47,047 nt of DNA from an uncultured Pseudobutyrivibrio sp. (GTDB lineage Bacteria; Bacillota; Clostridia; Lachnospirales; Lachnospiraceae): the NCBI GenBank assembly GCA_946403965.1, contig CAMJBT010000023.1:1-47047 (forward strand), written 5' to 3'. The notes under the pieces were generated by a model, which saw nothing but the letters and a program-made list of their open reading frames with translations, was not told where the DNA came from and searched no databases. Below, piece after piece: positions 27,092 to 35,390 of this stretch; within the stretch, counting starts at the first letter, position 1; every line of letters begins with the position of its first letter. The position numbers and the translations under genes are program-made.

Positions 27092-27139
27092 TTGCTGACC
27101 AAACAATGAAATTGTCAGCAAGAGTCCTGCTTTGCAGGA
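27092..27139 (-). other. Two tandem hairpins inside the redox operon
   Basis: TCCTGC/GCAGGA (27125-27139, three-base loop) and TTGCTGAC/GTCAGCAA (27092-27121) lie side by side between the reductase and thioredoxin genes. On the minus strand neither is followed by a T run, so they look like RNA processing or stability elements rather than a terminator. Confidence 0.5.
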
Positions 27140-27148
27140 TTTATTTTA

Positions 27149-28015
27149 TTAATTGTTTTTATTAGCTTGAAGATAAGCAACTGCAGAAAGTGCAGCTACA
27201 TTTCCCTCTCCAGCAGCCTTAATGTACTGATATGGTGTACCTGTAATATCGCCACATGCAAACAATCCCTTAATATTTGTAGCCATTGATCTGTCTACTT
27301 GAACATGATTGCCATCCATTATAAGGCCAGGTACAAGCTGTGATGGAGCAATTTGTTGTCTTAAAATAAAGATTCCATCAGCACTAACTGAATCACCTTC
27401 TGTAATTAAAACAGATTTATCCTCTGTTCTTTCAATTGACTTTGGCTTTACATCAGTCAATACTTCTATGTTTCCACCAAGACTTCCGGCATATTCATAC
27501 TGAGGAATATAATAAACCTTTTCAGCTCTTTCTGCCAAGAATTCTGCCTCTGGCTCATCCTCTGCACTGTATGCAAGAATGATTGCTGTTCTGCCCTTGT
27601 ATAATGCAGCATCACAAGTTGCACAGTAGCTAACGCCTCTTCCAAGATTTTCCATTTCTCCTGGGAATGGCTTCATAGCAGACATTCCAGCAGCAACAAT
27701 AACTGAGCTTGCTTCATAGTCAGCATTATGACCCTGAATAGCAAAATACTGTCCCATTGAATAAACAGCATTTACTTTATCTTCAGTGATTTCAATCCCC
27801 ATTGAAGTCACATGGTTCAAAAATGCTTTTGCCATTTCATCACCCTTTACATCAGGTAACCCTAAATAATTTTGAATGGTATGAGCTTTTGAAACCTTGT
27901 CAGAAGATTCCTTACTTCCTAATAATAAAACTGATTTATTTCTAACCTTTGCTGTAAGAGCAGCCTCAAGACCAGCAGGGCCAGTTCCTATAATAGCTAT
28001 ATCAAATCTTTCCAT
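27149..28015 (-). CDS. Thioredoxin reductase-like flavoprotein, NADPH motif missing
   Basis: The protein has 288 residues, shorter than usual TrxB (about 305-320). The FAD-binding N-terminus IIGTGPAGLEAAL is intact, as is the redox pair in YCATCDAALY (Cys131, Cys134) and the C-terminal FAD motif GLFACGDITGTPYQYIKAAG. The second nucleotide-binding motif is changed: TrxB has GGGDSA, here the block reads AIILAYSAEDEPEAEF, and the following HRRxxxR is absent. Ferredoxin-dependent flavin thioredoxin reductases of clostridia lack the same motifs, so reduced ferredoxin may be the electron donor (inference). It is first in an operon with thioredoxin and an OhrR-type repressor; a GGAGG site precedes the ATG. 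Confidence 0.88.
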   Translation of the reverse strand: MERFDIAIIGTGPAGLEAALTAKVRNKSVLLLGSKESSDKVSKAHTIQNYLGLPDVKGDEMAKAFLNHVTSMGIEITEDKVNAVYSMGQYFAIQGHNADYEASSVIVAAGMSAMKPFPGEMENLGRGVSYCATCDAALYKGRTAIILAYSAEDEPEAEFLAERAEKVYYIPQYEYAGSLGGNIEVLTDVKPKSIERTEDKSVLITEGDSVSADGIFILRQQIAPSQLVPGLIMDGNHVQVDRSMATNIKGLFACGDITGTPYQYIKAAGEGNVAALSAVAYLQANKNN

Positions 28016-28039
28016 TTTAAACCTCCAACAACGAAATTA

Positions 28040-28096
28040 AATTGCGTACAATTAATTTGTTGTTTTGATTGTACACAATTAAATTTTCTTTGTCAA
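28040..28096 (-). promoter_or_regulatory. Redox operon promoter with two OhrR-like operators
   Basis: A perfect TTGACA (28091-28096) and TACAAT (28068-28073) on the minus strand are 17 bp apart. The sequence GATTGTACACAATT (28067-28080) covers the -10 box, and AATTGCGTACAATT (28040-28053) lies just downstream. Read in the same sense both fit AATTGYGTACAAT, close to known OhrR operators of the TACAATT-AATTGTA type. Confidence 0.8.
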
Positions 28097-28131
28097 CAAG
28101 TTTTCTGAAAATATTTTTTCTTTACCAAAAA

Positions 28132-28161
28132 GGCTTTGGGATACTATATTCTCCCAAAGCC
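28132..28161 (-). terminator. Terminator of the papain-like surface protein gene
   Basis: GGCTTTGGG (28132-28140) and CCCAAAGCC (28153-28161) form a perfect 9-bp stem. On the minus strand TTTTT follows after the stem. It separates the surface protein gene from the redox operon promoter. Confidence 0.85.
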
Positions 28162-28206
28162 CTCTTTGATTATAATATGTATAATTGAATATTTTGTTAA
28201 ATAATA

Positions 28207-30453
28207 TTAGTAAGTCTTCTTTTTCTTTATAGCAACGCCTGTGATTGCGCCAGCAATGGCAACAATAACAACCAGTACAATCCAAAGACCATTTCTAGAG
28301 TTAGACTCTTCTCCAACAAGTGGTGTCTCCTCTTCTTCTATAGTTGTCTCTTTTGTAGCAACCTTCGAATCCTGTTTGATTTCCTCTTCATCTAAATCAG
28401 AATCTTTTATATCAACTGTTTTAACACCATCAGCTTTTTTGTTTGATTTTTTAGCTGCCTTTGTTCTTGATGGCTTAGTATCACCATTGTTTGCTGCTAC
28501 AACAGTATCTTCTTCAAGAGAGACCGCCTCCTTTTTGATACTTGAGGAAGTGACAACAGCTGGCGCTGAATATGATTTATTGTATGAAATAGTACTTTCA
28601 GAACTATCATTATCTGCATTAGAAGATGAATTTGTATGTGTGGCTGCCCCAGAGGCATTTGCTGCACTCTTCTTTGTAAATAGCTTTGAAATATCAAATG
28701 ACTTTACCGCATTATTTACTGTATTAACAACACTCTTTCCTGTGACATATACCATTTCTCCAATGTAACCTGGAAGATTCTTCATTGACTTGATTGAATT
28801 CTTAACAATCAAAGGAAAATCAAATCTTCCAACCCCTGTCTGAACACCGGCGTTAACATAATAAGCACTCTTTACAGCCTGCCCATTTTCGTCAGTTTTT
28901 ACCTGTCCCTTTTCATCCTTCTCATATCCATATGCCTGATTCCAAGCCTCTGTACCAACTGTTGAACAGTTGTGTGTAAAGATGTTGAAATAGCTATTAT
29001 TTGAGAATGCATCAAGCATTACATTAAGTTCCTGCTGGGTAGCATCTCTTTCAATAACCTGGTTTGGCCCCTGATCATAAGCATATTTTTGATTGAAAAG
29101 CTCTCTGTTAATCCAAACACCACCATCTGTGGTGTTGTTTGCGAGATAATCTACATAAATAGAGCTATCATTTTTGAGACTTTCGATTATTTCCTGAGCA
29201 TGTTGGCGAACATATTCTTCATCAACATTTTGACCAGTCGCCTCGTTCCAAAGCTTTGCAAGTTCTGCATCATTATGAGCAAATACTTTTTGAGCCTCTG
29301 GAAGATATACATTCTGAACAGTCTCATTGATAGATGCCATTCCATAATTTCCAATGGAAATATAGTCACCACGATTCAAAACAACTGAACCTGGTGTGTG
29401 TTTCTCGTGATTTTGCTCCTGATAAAGAGCCATAGCAGCTTCGTTTCTCTCAGCCTCGTTTGCTTCTGTTATTTCATCGACAGTGCTTCTCCAAGAAACA
29501 ACTTCTCCATTTTCTCTTTGGCAAGCTGCATCAAGCTGGGCTTTATACATTGGATTTGCAACATAATATCCGTAAAGATTTTCGATAGAAATCTCAAGAT
29601 TGTCTACATAGCTGGTATATACAATGTAAACATGTCCATGTGTTGGATTACCAGTGGATTCATCATGGCGAGCAATAAGTCTTACAGAACCTAATACACC
29701 ACCTTCAAGTCCACGCTCCCATGGAGCTGTATCATCAGCATCATTGATTCCATCACTATCTGTATCAAGCTTGCATGGATCAGATTTTAGAACAACATAC
29801 TCACTGCCCTCCTCTGAAACAACGCTAAGCTCTGAACCATTTAAAAGGCCATCAGAATCTAAATCATTCTTTGATTGAACCTCCTCATATGAGAGTGATC
29901 CGAAAGCCTTTGCACCGTCCTTTGTTAGAATCTCCCCATCGCAAAGACGCTTAGTCATTAGATCGGAAATTCCATCCTCATTAAAGTCCTCATCATCTTT
30001 AGGCTCTTTGAGCTCCATCTCATTTCTAAGTCTTTCAAGCTCAGCCTTTTCCTTTTCTTCCTGTTCTTTTCTAAGGCGCTCCTCTTCCTGTTCCTTAAGA
30101 AGCTTTTCCTCTTCTGTAAGCTCTAATTCCTGATTCAAAGCATCTGTAGCCTCAGCATCCTGTTCAGAAGCATCTGCTGGCTCTGACTGGGTTTGACTAT
30201 CACCTGCTTCTGTATCTGGCAAATCTGATGCATCACCCTGAGCATCCTGCGTCTGCTCCTGAACCTGGTCTTGAACCTGGTTCTGAATGACTTCAGGGCT
30301 TTCTTCCTGACCTTCCTGGACTGCCTGAGCCTCCTCTATTTGCTGGCCATCCGAACCATTAATTTCTTCTGCATGTGAAGAAATTGGTGTAAATGATCCA
30401 GCTGTGATAGCACCTGCAAGAGCTAGTGATACCACCTTGTAATACTTTTTCAT
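28207..30453 (-). CDS. Surface protein with Ca-binding repeats and putative permuted papain-like domain
   Basis: The protein has 748 residues; the ATG at 30453 has a GGGAGGT site. A signal peptide ends near SSHAEE. Residues 30-150 are Gln/Glu-rich and probably coiled coil (EEERLRKEQEEKEKAELERL). Residues 155-245 hold Asp-rich loops of the thrombospondin type 3 or EF-hand kind (DLDSDGLLNGSEL, DTDSDGINDADD). Residues about 255-580 hold PTHGHVYIVYTS (His272/His274) and, later, FNIFTHNCSTVGTEAWN (Cys496). This His-before-Cys order is that of circularly permuted NlpC/P60 or LRAT-like enzymes. A Ser/Lys-rich linker and a C-terminal membrane helix followed by KKKKTY complete it. It may cut peptides or acyl groups at the cell surface (inference); activity is unproven. 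Confidence 0.85.
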   Translation of the reverse strand: MKKYYKVVSLALAGAITAGSFTPISSHAEEINGSDGQQIEEAQAVQEGQEESPEVIQNQVQDQVQEQTQDAQGDASDLPDTEAGDSQTQSEPADASEQDAEATDALNQELELTEEEKLLKEQEEERLRKEQEEKEKAELERLRNEMELKEPKDDEDFNEDGISDLMTKRLCDGEILTKDGAKAFGSLSYEEVQSKNDLDSDGLLNGSELSVVSEEGSEYVVLKSDPCKLDTDSDGINDADDTAPWERGLEGGVLGSVRLIARHDESTGNPTHGHVYIVYTSYVDNLEISIENLYGYYVANPMYKAQLDAACQRENGEVVSWRSTVDEITEANEAERNEAAMALYQEQNHEKHTPGSVVLNRGDYISIGNYGMASINETVQNVYLPEAQKVFAHNDAELAKLWNEATGQNVDEEYVRQHAQEIIESLKNDSSIYVDYLANNTTDGGVWINRELFNQKYAYDQGPNQVIERDATQQELNVMLDAFSNNSYFNIFTHNCSTVGTEAWNQAYGYEKDEKGQVKTDENGQAVKSAYYVNAGVQTGVGRFDFPLIVKNSIKSMKNLPGYIGEMVYVTGKSVVNTVNNAVKSFDISKLFTKKSAANASGAATHTNSSSNADNDSSESTISYNKSYSAPAVVTSSSIKKEAVSLEEDTVVAANNGDTKPSRTKAAKKSNKKADGVKTVDIKDSDLDEEEIKQDSKVATKETTIEEEETPLVGEESNSRNGLWIVLVVIVAIAGAITGVAIKKKKTY

Positions 30454-30487
30454 TACATCTACCTCCCTCAAAAAGATTACCGAAAAC

Positions 30488-30496
30488 ATTATATCA
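30488..30496 (-). promoter_or_regulatory. Extended -10 promoter of the papain-like surface protein gene
   Basis: On the minus strand TGATATAAT is an extended -10 with a perfect hexamer. No -35 match is seen at 17 bp. The start near 30481 is about 28 nt before the ATG. Confidence 0.5.
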
Positions 30497-30550
30497 CTTA
30501 ACGATTAAACGGGAAACCATATTTTGATTTTCAGTTTCCTGCTGTCAAAT

Positions 30551-30579
30551 AAACCCCGCAGCGAAACACTGCGGGGTTT
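30551..30579. terminator. Terminator after the chemoreceptor
   Basis: AAACCCCGCAG (30551-30561) and CTGCGGGGTTT (30569-30579) make an 11-bp perfect stem with a seven-base loop. It lies 38 bp after the chemoreceptor stop on the minus strand. Confidence 0.85.
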
Positions 30580-30616
30580 AATGTAATATTAATATTAAAT
30601 CATTAACAACTCTTGT

Positions 30617-32318
30617 CTACAATTTAAAGGAATCCTTTATATCCTTAAGTGCATCAGAATTTTCTTCTGTTTCTCCTACAAGTCTTACTACACCATCAGA
30701 AAGATTTGCAACATCAGTTGTCTTTTCTGCCACAGTAGTAACTGCATCTGCAGCCTCTGAAACAGTCTTTGATATCTGCTCGATTGATTCTGAAATAGCT
30801 GTGGTTGACTCTTGAAGAATATTAATCTTGCTTGAAATATGATCCATAGTAACAGAGAAGTTTTCTGATTCAAGCTTGTAGTCATCAGCCATCTTCAGGA
30901 AGTTCTCATAGTCAGAAGCAATATCTGTTTCTATATAATGTAATGTTCTGCTAAGACATTCATTCATAGATGCAACAGATTCCTGAACCTCAGATACAAT
31001 TTCCATGATTCCTGTAACTGTATCGCTAGATTGGGTGGCTAGTCCACCAATTTCTGTTGCTACAACAGCAAAACCTTTACCGGCTTCTCCAGCTCTTGCA
31101 GCTTCAATTGATGCATTTAGCGCCAATAAATTTGTCTGGCTTGCGATATCTTGTATTGCTGATGCAAGATGATTAATCTTCTCAACCGCCTTAGACTTTT
31201 CAAGAGCATCCTGGCCCTGAGCATTAATTTCTTCATAGATTCGCTCTGTCTTTTCCTTAGCTGTGACAGTCTCGGTATAAACTCTATTTGCCTTGATTTT
31301 TACTTCCTTGGCATTCTCAGCACCACTATTTGTCTCCTCAGCTATACTATCTGCATTTTCTTTAATGCTGTTTGTCTTCTCATTAATTATATCTGTAGTG
31401 GCACTTGTCTGCTCCATGCTGGCTGCCAACTGCTGTGATGTAGCAGAGTTGTCCGCATTGGCTGAGTTAATCTCCATAGATGTATCTCTAAGAGTAAGAG
31501 CATGTCCTTCCAAATCCACAGAAATACCAGAAATCTTATTAACAATTTCTCTAAGGCTATCCTGCATATTTGCAACTGCACGAGCCATAACACCAGTTTC
31601 ATCCTTATTATTTTTAATCTTCTCAACATCGGTTGATGTAAAGTCAAGCTCTCCTACCTTACTTACAACATCTGTAATGATTGCAATTGGTCTGGTTATT
31701 CCTCTAGCTGAAATTATACCCACCACCAAAACAAGAATTGCTGCTATTAATGAAAAAATAAATCCAAGATTTCTTATTGCATTAATCTCTGCAACAATTT
31801 CTGTATCATCTGCAACGCACACTGAAACCCAGCCAGTATCATCAAGGACCTTGAATGCACTGTACTTCTTTACGCCATTTTCATCCACATAATTATAGAT
31901 GCCACTATGTTCATAATTTCCAGTAGGAATGTCCTTTAGCAGCTGGTTTACTGAAGCATTTGTTACAAGTGTTCCAATCTTTTCATCTCTCTTATGATAA
32001 ATGAATTCGCCCTTTTCATTGATGATATATATAGCTGGAGCTAATTCCATTTAATCCTTTTCCATCAAGTAATGGTTTTAATACATCATAGGTGATATTC
32101 TCTACCCCTTGAGCCTCCATTTCAAGTTCAACTATTTCTCCACTCAATGCTGCCAAATCCTTCATATTGTTTTCATTGACAGTCCGAATGGTTTTCTTCG
32201 CACTAGGAATGATATATCCTACGTTTAGCAATGCAAATGCGAGAATTGCAATAACTACGAGAGCCAAAATCTTTACGTAAATTGAATGAATATTAAAGCT
32301 GGATTTCTCTGATTCCAT
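30617..32318 (-). pseudogene. Methyl-accepting chemotaxis protein, frameshifted
   Basis: Two overlapping frames together encode one chemoreceptor. Frame one (32318-32016, GGAGT site upstream) gives a cytoplasmic start, membrane helix 1 and the first part of an extracellular Cache-like sensor, ending in SSSYIYHQ and a stop. Frame two (from about 32050 to 30617) continues with [14 protein letters not shown], membrane helix 2, a HAMP region and a complete signalling domain with the hairpin tip [20 protein letters not shown]. The shift falls in ATATATATA at 32025-32033: adding two bases or removing one would restore [13 protein letters not shown]. It could be a true mutation, a phase-variable repeat or a sequencing error. 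The second frame has an ATG at 32050 with a weak AAGGA, so a truncated receptor might be made. Confidence 0.88.
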
Positions 32319-32441
32319 AAGAAAAACTCCTCTCTGTTAACCCGGCTCCATACAGAACCCCCCAAATATCACTATTTGAGTATAACTACTACCTATGTAG
32401 ATTTAATGAAAAAAATGCGTAGGATATATAAAATAACTGTG

Positions 32442-32470
32442 TTGAACGTAAGCTGGATTTCCTTTAGAAT
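32442..32470 (+). promoter_or_regulatory. Putative promoter of the EIIC gene
   Basis: TTGAAC (32442-32447) and TAGAAT (32465-32470) are spaced by 17 bp. The start would be near 32477, about 22 nt before the ATG. Confidence 0.6.
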
Positions 32471-32498
32471 AAAAAAGATTATATGGGAGGAATATTCT

Positions 32499-33581
32499 AT
32501 GATTAGTTTTTTAAAAAAGAAAAATATCGAAATATCTGTTAAGAGATACCTAATAGACGCTCTTGGTGCTATGGCACAGGGTTTGTTCTGTTCTCTTCTT
32601 ATCGGCACAATTATCAACACCATCGGTACCCAGTTTCACATTGGATATTTAATCACTCCAATTGCAACAGTGGCAGGTGTTGAATATACAGTTGGTGGCC
32701 TTGCTGTTGCAATGAGTGGACCTGCTATGGCGGTTGCTATTGGCTCGGCACTTCAGGCACCTCCACTTGTATTGTTTTCTCTAATAAGCGTCGGCTTTGC
32801 ATCAAACGCCTTAGGAGGAGCTGGTGGTCCACTTGCAGTTTTATTTATCGCCATCATCTCATCAGAGGTTGGAAAAGCCGTTTCCAAAGAAACCAAAATT
32901 GATATTTTAGTTACACCACTTGTCACCATTGGTGTTGGTATTGCCCTTTCTCAGTGGTGGGCTCCAGCTCTTGGTCAGGCAGCAAGCAAAGTTGGCACCC
33001 TGATTATGTGGGCCACAACCAAACAGCCATTTTTGATGGGAATTCTGGTTTCAGTTATTGTAGGTATAGCGCTTACACTTCCAATTTCATCTGCTGCTAT
33101 CTGCGCTGCTCTTTCACTGACTGGTTTGGCAGGAGGCGCTGCTGTTGCAGGCTGCTGTGCACAAATGGTTGGCTTTGCATGTATGAGCTTCAAGGAAAAT
33201 AAATGGGGAGGTCTTATTTCTCAGGGAATCGGCACCTCAATGCTTCAGATGCCAAATATCATCAAAAATCCTCGCATCTGGATTGCCCCTATCCTTTGCT
33301 CTGCTATCACCGGTCCACTTGCCACCTGCGTATTCAAAATGCAAATGAATGGCACCCCAGTATCTTCTGGAATGGGCACCTGCGGTCTTGTTGGCCAGAT
33401 TGGTGTATACACTGGATGGGTTAACGATATTGCTTCCGGTGCAAAAGCTTCTATCACACCATTTGATTGGGCAGGCATGATTCTTATTTGTTTTGTACTT
33501 CCTGCAGTGATTTGTCCTATGATAAATAATTGGCTAAAGAAAATCGGATGGGTTAAGAGCTCTGATTTGAAATTACAATAA
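32499..33581 (+). CDS. Orphan PTS EIIC-type membrane protein
   Basis: This is a 360-residue integral membrane protein. The ATG at 32499 has a GGGAGG site; longer frames start inside the promoter. It has about nine or ten hydrophobic segments, many Gly/Ala-rich, and the blocks GGLAVAMSGPAMAVAIG and GLVGQIGVYTGWVND. It resembles the PTS_EIIC_2 family, annotated as PTS transporter subunit IIC, but no EIIA or EIIB gene is nearby and none is fused. The substrate is unknown, and the family may not transport sugar by the classical PTS route. It stands alone, divergent from a chemoreceptor and convergent with an unknown membrane protein gene. Confidence 0.85.
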   Translation: MISFLKKKNIEISVKRYLIDALGAMAQGLFCSLLIGTIINTIGTQFHIGYLITPIATVAGVEYTVGGLAVAMSGPAMAVAIGSALQAPPLVLFSLISVGFASNALGGAGGPLAVLFIAIISSEVGKAVSKETKIDILVTPLVTIGVGIALSQWWAPALGQAASKVGTLIMWATTKQPFLMGILVSVIVGIALTLPISSAAICAALSLTGLAGGAAVAGCCAQMVGFACMSFKENKWGGLISQGIGTSMLQMPNIIKNPRIWIAPILCSAITGPLATCVFKMQMNGTPVSSGMGTCGLVGQIGVYTGWVNDIASGAKASITPFDWAGMILICFVLPAVICPMINNWLKKIGWVKSSDLKLQ

Positions 33582-33612
33582 AATCAATATAATAATCCCA
33601 CACCACAAAGAG

Positions 33613-33636
33613 GGCTTCTCCACTTATGGAGAAGCC
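33613..33636. terminator. Bidirectional terminator overlapping a stop codon
   Basis: GGCTTCTCCA (33613-33622) and TGGAGAAGCC (33627-33636) form a perfect 10-bp stem with a four-base loop, followed by TTCTTTT on the plus strand. The stop codon of the converging minus-strand gene (33624-33626) lies in the loop. Confidence 0.85.
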
Positions 33637-34370
33637 TTCTTTTGCTTTAATCCATTTTTAATTACGCAAAGTTTTTCCTTACACTGACTGCACTTAAGAC
33701 GATTATTACTTCCATACCAAAATAATTCAGGATGCTTGGCATAATTTACTTCCCAGCGAATGAGCACAACCAGAGATGTAAAAAACAAGCTCCATGAAAA
33801 AAAATTCCTAACAAATAGCATTGGAGTGAACATCATAAAATGCCCCCAGTCATAAATGCGACAATTAATGCAGCATTTGTTTTTAAGAATAAATGTCTGG
33901 AACGGGCAGAAAAACAATATGCAGATATAATCACTTAGATAAAAGAATACTGTCAGCATAAGCATATCTGCCACATCAATTATTTTGAACAGATAAAGCG
34001 TTGCAAAAACTGCATTGAAACAAAGCCAAGAAAGCATCACCAGCCAGGCTTTAATATTCATGTCCTGAACAAATTCCAAAAGCTGAAGCCTTGAGTAGTT
34101 TTCTGCTGGCTCAAATTCCTCCAGTTTCCCCTTTTTATATGCCATAGAAAGATTTTTATGTGGGAAAATATGCTGTAGCATCATCACCATAAATACAAAC
34201 CACAACACATGAAGCACACTTATTCCATGCTCCACTATGCCAAAGGTGAATTCGTGGGTCATAAAATCAAACAGCTTTTCTTTGTCTGTTAAATACATCA
34301 CAAAAATAAAAATAAAAACAAAGAGTCTGAAGAAAAAATTAATCAGCGCCCGCTTCATCATTCTCGTCAT
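33624..34370 (-). CDS. Multi-pass membrane protein with Cys clusters, unknown function
   Basis: The protein has 248 residues; an AAAGGAGG site precedes the ATG. It has about five membrane segments. Two Cys-rich stretches stand out: KNKCCINCRIYDWGHFMMF between membrane segments, and LKCSQCKEKLC near the C-terminus, which could form a metal site together with nearby His residues. I do not know a named family for it. It is the last gene of a probable four-gene operon with HAD phosphatase, RNA methyltransferase and dihydrouridine synthase genes, 48 bp after the latter. Its last codons form part of the terminator stem. Confidence 0.8.
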   Translation of the reverse strand: MTRMMKRALINFFFRLFVFIFIFVMYLTDKEKLFDFMTHEFTFGIVEHGISVLHVLWFVFMVMMLQHIFPHKNLSMAYKKGKLEEFEPAENYSRLQLLEFVQDMNIKAWLVMLSWLCFNAVFATLYLFKIIDVADMLMLTVFFYLSDYICILFFCPFQTFILKNKCCINCRIYDWGHFMMFTPMLFVRNFFSWSLFFTSLVVLIRWEVNYAKHPELFWYGSNNRLKCSQCKEKLCVIKNGLKQKKASP

Positions 34371-34418
34371 AGATGCCTCCTTTATTACAGAGTCCTGCTA
34401 TAACTATTCCAAAACCTT

Positions 34419-35390
34419 TTAAACAAGCTCCTCAAATAAAGCTTTATATTCTGAAATCTTATTTGATTTTCTAATTTTCTTAATTGTCTTTTCCTGACCT
34501 GCAAATGGCTGCTGCCAATAGCCCCAAAATTCCTTTAACCTATGAAGCACAGGCTTTTCACCAGATAGGATTTCTATATACTGTTCAAGTAATTCATTAT
34601 GGAATTTTTTGAACCGTTCTATATCAATTTCCGTAGACAAATCCTCTGAAATTCCCTTTGAATATTTCATAGCAAGCTCTGGATTTTCTATCAGTCCCCT
34701 ACCAATCATGACAGCATCTATAACGGGATAAATTGAAAAGGTATTTTCTATATCCTTTATAGTTTTGATTTCACCATTAAAAACAAGTGGAGCCTTGCTA
34801 TGAGTAACGGCATAATCAAAAAATTCTGGTTTGATAGGCTCCCTGTAAAAATCAGATTGAATTCTCGGATGAATTGTCAGCTCTGAAATAGGATATTCAT
34901 TGTAAATATCCAATATTTCATAAAATTCCTCTGGCTTTTCCTTTCCAAGTCTTGTCTTGATGGAAATCTCTGGAACCTTTGCTCCATTCTCTGTACAAAC
35001 CTTTTCAAGCCCGGAAAATACCTCATACAAAAGTTTATTTACTTCTTCTGGATAATAAAGAAGACCTGAGCCCTTTTTCTTTGCAACCACAGTTCCGGAA
35101 GGACACCCCAGATTAAAATTAATCTCTTTATATCCAAGAGCGGCAATCTGACCTGCTGCCCATAGGAAGTGCTGAGAATTGTTGGTAAGTAGCTGAGGTA
35201 CAGTGATTCTCACATCATTCTTCTCAGGATCAATCTCCTTAAACTCTCTGGTTGTAAATTTATAGGTGGAGTTAGGTGACAAAAACGGAGTGAAATATTT
35301 TACCACACCTCCATAATATTTCTCAAAAGTTCGTCTGTATATACTGTCTGTTACACCCTCTAGTGGGGCTAAATAAATCTTATTTTTCAT
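34419..35390 (-). CDS. tRNA-dihydrouridine synthase
   Basis: This 323-residue flavoenzyme reduces uridines in the tRNA D-loop or variable loop. The N-terminus IYLAPLEGVTDSIYRRTF binds FMN in the family, the block INFNLGCPSG carries the catalytic Cys96, and IHPRIQSDFYREP, VFNGEI and VMIGRGLIENPEL follow in the expected TIM-barrel order. The subfamily (DusA, B or C) cannot be fixed from sequence reading alone. It overlaps the upstream methyltransferase gene by 11 bp, so both are probably translated together. Both act on stable RNA. Confidence 0.92.
   Translation of the reverse strand: MKNKIYLAPLEGVTDSIYRRTFEKYYGGVVKYFTPFLSPNSTYKFTTREFKEIDPEKNDVRITVPQLLTNNSQHFLWAAGQIAALGYKEINFNLGCPSGTVVAKKKGSGLLYYPEEVNKLLYEVFSGLEKVCTENGAKVPEISIKTRLGKEKPEEFYEILDIYNEYPISELTIHPRIQSDFYREPIKPEFFDYAVTHSKAPLVFNGEIKTIKDIENTFSIYPVIDAVMIGRGLIENPELAMKYSKGISEDLSTEIDIERFKKFHNELLEQYIEILSGEKPVLHRLKEFWGYWQQPFAGQEKTIKKIRKSNKISEYKALFEELV

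Noticed and set aside
27092..27121. Hairpin as terminator of the reductase gene
   Set aside because: The minus strand has A residues, not T, after the stem, and the downstream genes have no promoter of their own that I can see.
31293..31892. Plus-strand open frame of 199 codons
   Set aside because: Antisense to the chemoreceptor; the hydrophobic composition is a reflection of codon use there, and no start signals are present.
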